From Tubiluchus corallicola (Eukaryota; Priapulida; Priapulimorpha; Priapulimorphida; Tubiluchidae): a stretch of 64,000 nt of DNA. Position numbers and translations under genes: made by a program. Position 1 is the first letter of the stretch. Every line of letters begins with the position of its first letter. Below the pieces are notes generated by a model, which made no database searches, was not told the DNA's origin, and worked only from the letters and a program-made list of their open reading frames with translations. Of this stretch, positions 62,662-64,000 are shown piece by piece. The DNA is taken from the NCBI GenBank assembly GCA_030141605.1, contig JAQGDQ010000245.1:272098-336097 (forward strand). The letters run 5' to 3'.

Positions 62662-63822
62662 CTTTGATTTACTTCTTTAATAAACGACACAAAGCACACA
62701 ATGTAAACACAACACAAAAACAAAATTACAAAAAATAAAAATGATAATTATAATAACATCTCGCATTGCTTCAATCATTATATCAATGAATATGTAAAAA
62801 ATTTAAGCATACAATTTTATTCTCCAAATCTTTCTTATACTGGAAGTAAATAAAGCATCACTAGCGAATATCGTTCTACACAACAAGTTTTTACTGTTTG
62901 AAATTCTAGTATCCAGACTGTAAATGCTTTTCCTGTAAATAACATCAAAGTACACTAATTTATGCGTCACAGAAATGTCCCTGGCACTGTGATCGAACTG
63001 GTAATTGAAAAATTTTCGCATTGATTTATTATGAGCAACCTTAAGTTTGTTCAGATTATAATTATGAAAATGCCGCCAGGTGGCTATACAGTAGAAGCTA
63101 TTACAATAAGTATTGAATAGACGTGTTTTTACAGCATTGGTGCAATAGTAAAATTTACGGCATAGCTTATTTGCTCGAGAGTAATAAATGCCTACTTGTC
63201 GTATGATATCTAGATCGTCTCTGTTGTCCCTAGAAATGATGTGACCAAGATATTTTTCATTATCACAAGGCTCAATAACCGATCCAGCTAACTTAACAGT
63301 TCCGAACTCAAAGTTGCTCATAATGGAAGACGTTATAGTCAGAAGCTTAGTTTTGTCAACATTAATTAAAATATCAAATTTTGCTGCATAATCAACATAT
63401 ATATCACATAATTTCTTCAGAGCAGTTGTCGTGGTACTTAATAGGCAAATATCGTCAGCATATGTCAAATGATTGTAATAAATATCTGCAATTTGACATC
63501 TAAGATTACTAGAGGCTAGATTTTCACTAAGTTCTCTAAAGTAGAAATTAAACAGAAGAGGGGACATCTTTCCTCCCTGTCGTACACCATTGCCAACTTT
63601 AAAAATCTCAGAGTTATAATTGCCCCATCTCACCAGCATGCCTTGATGGGTGTAATAAAAAACAAGTAAACGAACAACAACATTTGGAATCTCAGTTTCA
63701 ATGAGTTTTAAAAACAGTTTAAAATAGTTAATTCTATCGAAGGCTTTGGAGGCGTCTAAAAACATCATATGTACAGTACTCTGGCGGTCTATATAATAGT
63801 TTTGAGTAGTATAAATACAACA
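62658..63822 (-). mobile_element. 5'-truncated LINE with intact 3' half of reverse transcriptase
   Basis: The longest open frame is 63768-62803 (321 codons), and readable RT sequence continues a little upstream (NYYIDRQSTVHMMF) to a stop near 63816. Motif A is FLDASKAFDRINYFKLF, motif B GNGVRQGGKMSPLLFNFYF and motif C LTYADDICLL, followed by NEKYLGHIISRDNRDDLD and a post-RT domain ending SSIRKIWRIKLYA. The catalytic Asp residues of motifs A and C are kept. Endonuclease and 5' RT parts are missing, so it cannot move on its own, but the surviving frame has no stop, which suggests a recent insertion. The 3' part ends with AAAGTAAAT before the (TC)n tail. Clade is not assigned. Confidence 0.93.
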
Positions 63823-64000
63823 GATTTACTGTTGTATATTGTTGCAGTGGGTGGACGTATTTTTTCAGCTCCGCAATTTAAGTGAAATTTATTCGTGTAA
63901 AAGTTCGTGAGCTTGATGAAACAAATAGCAGCGTGTTCGGTAATGTGTGCTGCATGCAGTGGTAGTGATGAGACTTTATAATCTCAAAAATAATTTGAGA
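63823..64000. other. Right-edge sequence without recognised feature
   Basis: 178 bases upstream of the LINE truncation point; nothing identified. Confidence 0.5.

Noticed and set aside
62400-62738. (Ser-Leu)n and (Arg-Glu)n open frames
   Set aside because: Translations of the (GA)n/(TC)n tract.
1-64000. CRISPR array, prokaryotic operon or phage region
   Set aside because: No regularly spaced repeats, no Shine-Dalgarno-led gene runs, and all recognised genes are intron-containing animal genes.

Overview
This is a eukaryotic, animal-type nuclear window: AT-rich, with genes split by GT-AG introns of a few hundred bases to several kb, microsatellites, truncated non-LTR retrotransposons and small inverted-repeat transposons. 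The gene set (condensin subunit, HMCES, beta-1,4-glycosyltransferase, CutC, Reeler protein, Cys-loop receptor) points to a metazoan. The galactosyltransferase has the invertebrate-type residue at the donor-selecting position, so an invertebrate is likely. Species and phylum cannot be fixed from sequence alone. Most open frames over 60 codons here are chance or repeat-derived. The real genes were rebuilt by joining short exons and checking that splice phases agree.

Layout. 1-7458 (+): 3' part of condensin subunit NCAPG, nine well-supported exons plus one probable exon; the 5' part lies off the left edge. 8015-15593 (-): complete seven-exon HMCES, tail to tail with NCAPG 556 bases apart. 18921-20791 (-): complete two-exon beta-1,4-galactosyltransferase family enzyme, with Leu where vertebrate galactosyltransferases have Tyr, suggesting a GalNAc-transferase. 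22916-23452 (+): 5'-truncated LINE end. 26054-31798 (-): complete seven-exon CutC homologue. 34741-36403 (-): two-exon gene for a small secreted Reeler-domain protein. 36.4-50.7 kb: gene-poor, with LINE and BEL/Pao-like debris and microsatellites. 50706-59583 (+): first five exons of a Cys-loop ligand-gated ion channel subunit; membrane segments lie beyond the right edge. 62.6-63.8 kb (-): truncated LINE reverse transcriptase with a long (TC)n tail.

The genes do not form a pathway. NCAPG (chromosome condensation) and HMCES (abasic-site protection) are both genome-maintenance genes, but shared regulation cannot be shown here.

Most unusual points: a GC-AG intron in NCAPG that is needed to keep frame; the donor-selectivity residue in the glycosyltransferase; a stand-alone Reeler protein of only 143 residues; several non-autonomous DNA transposons with clear terminal inverted repeats and target duplications; a 5S rRNA-like segment beside a dispersed repeat inside the receptor intron; and a weak, possibly condensin-like open frame at 34 kb. 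I found no prokaryote-style gene system, CRISPR array or rRNA operon, and nothing that can firmly be called a new biological system.
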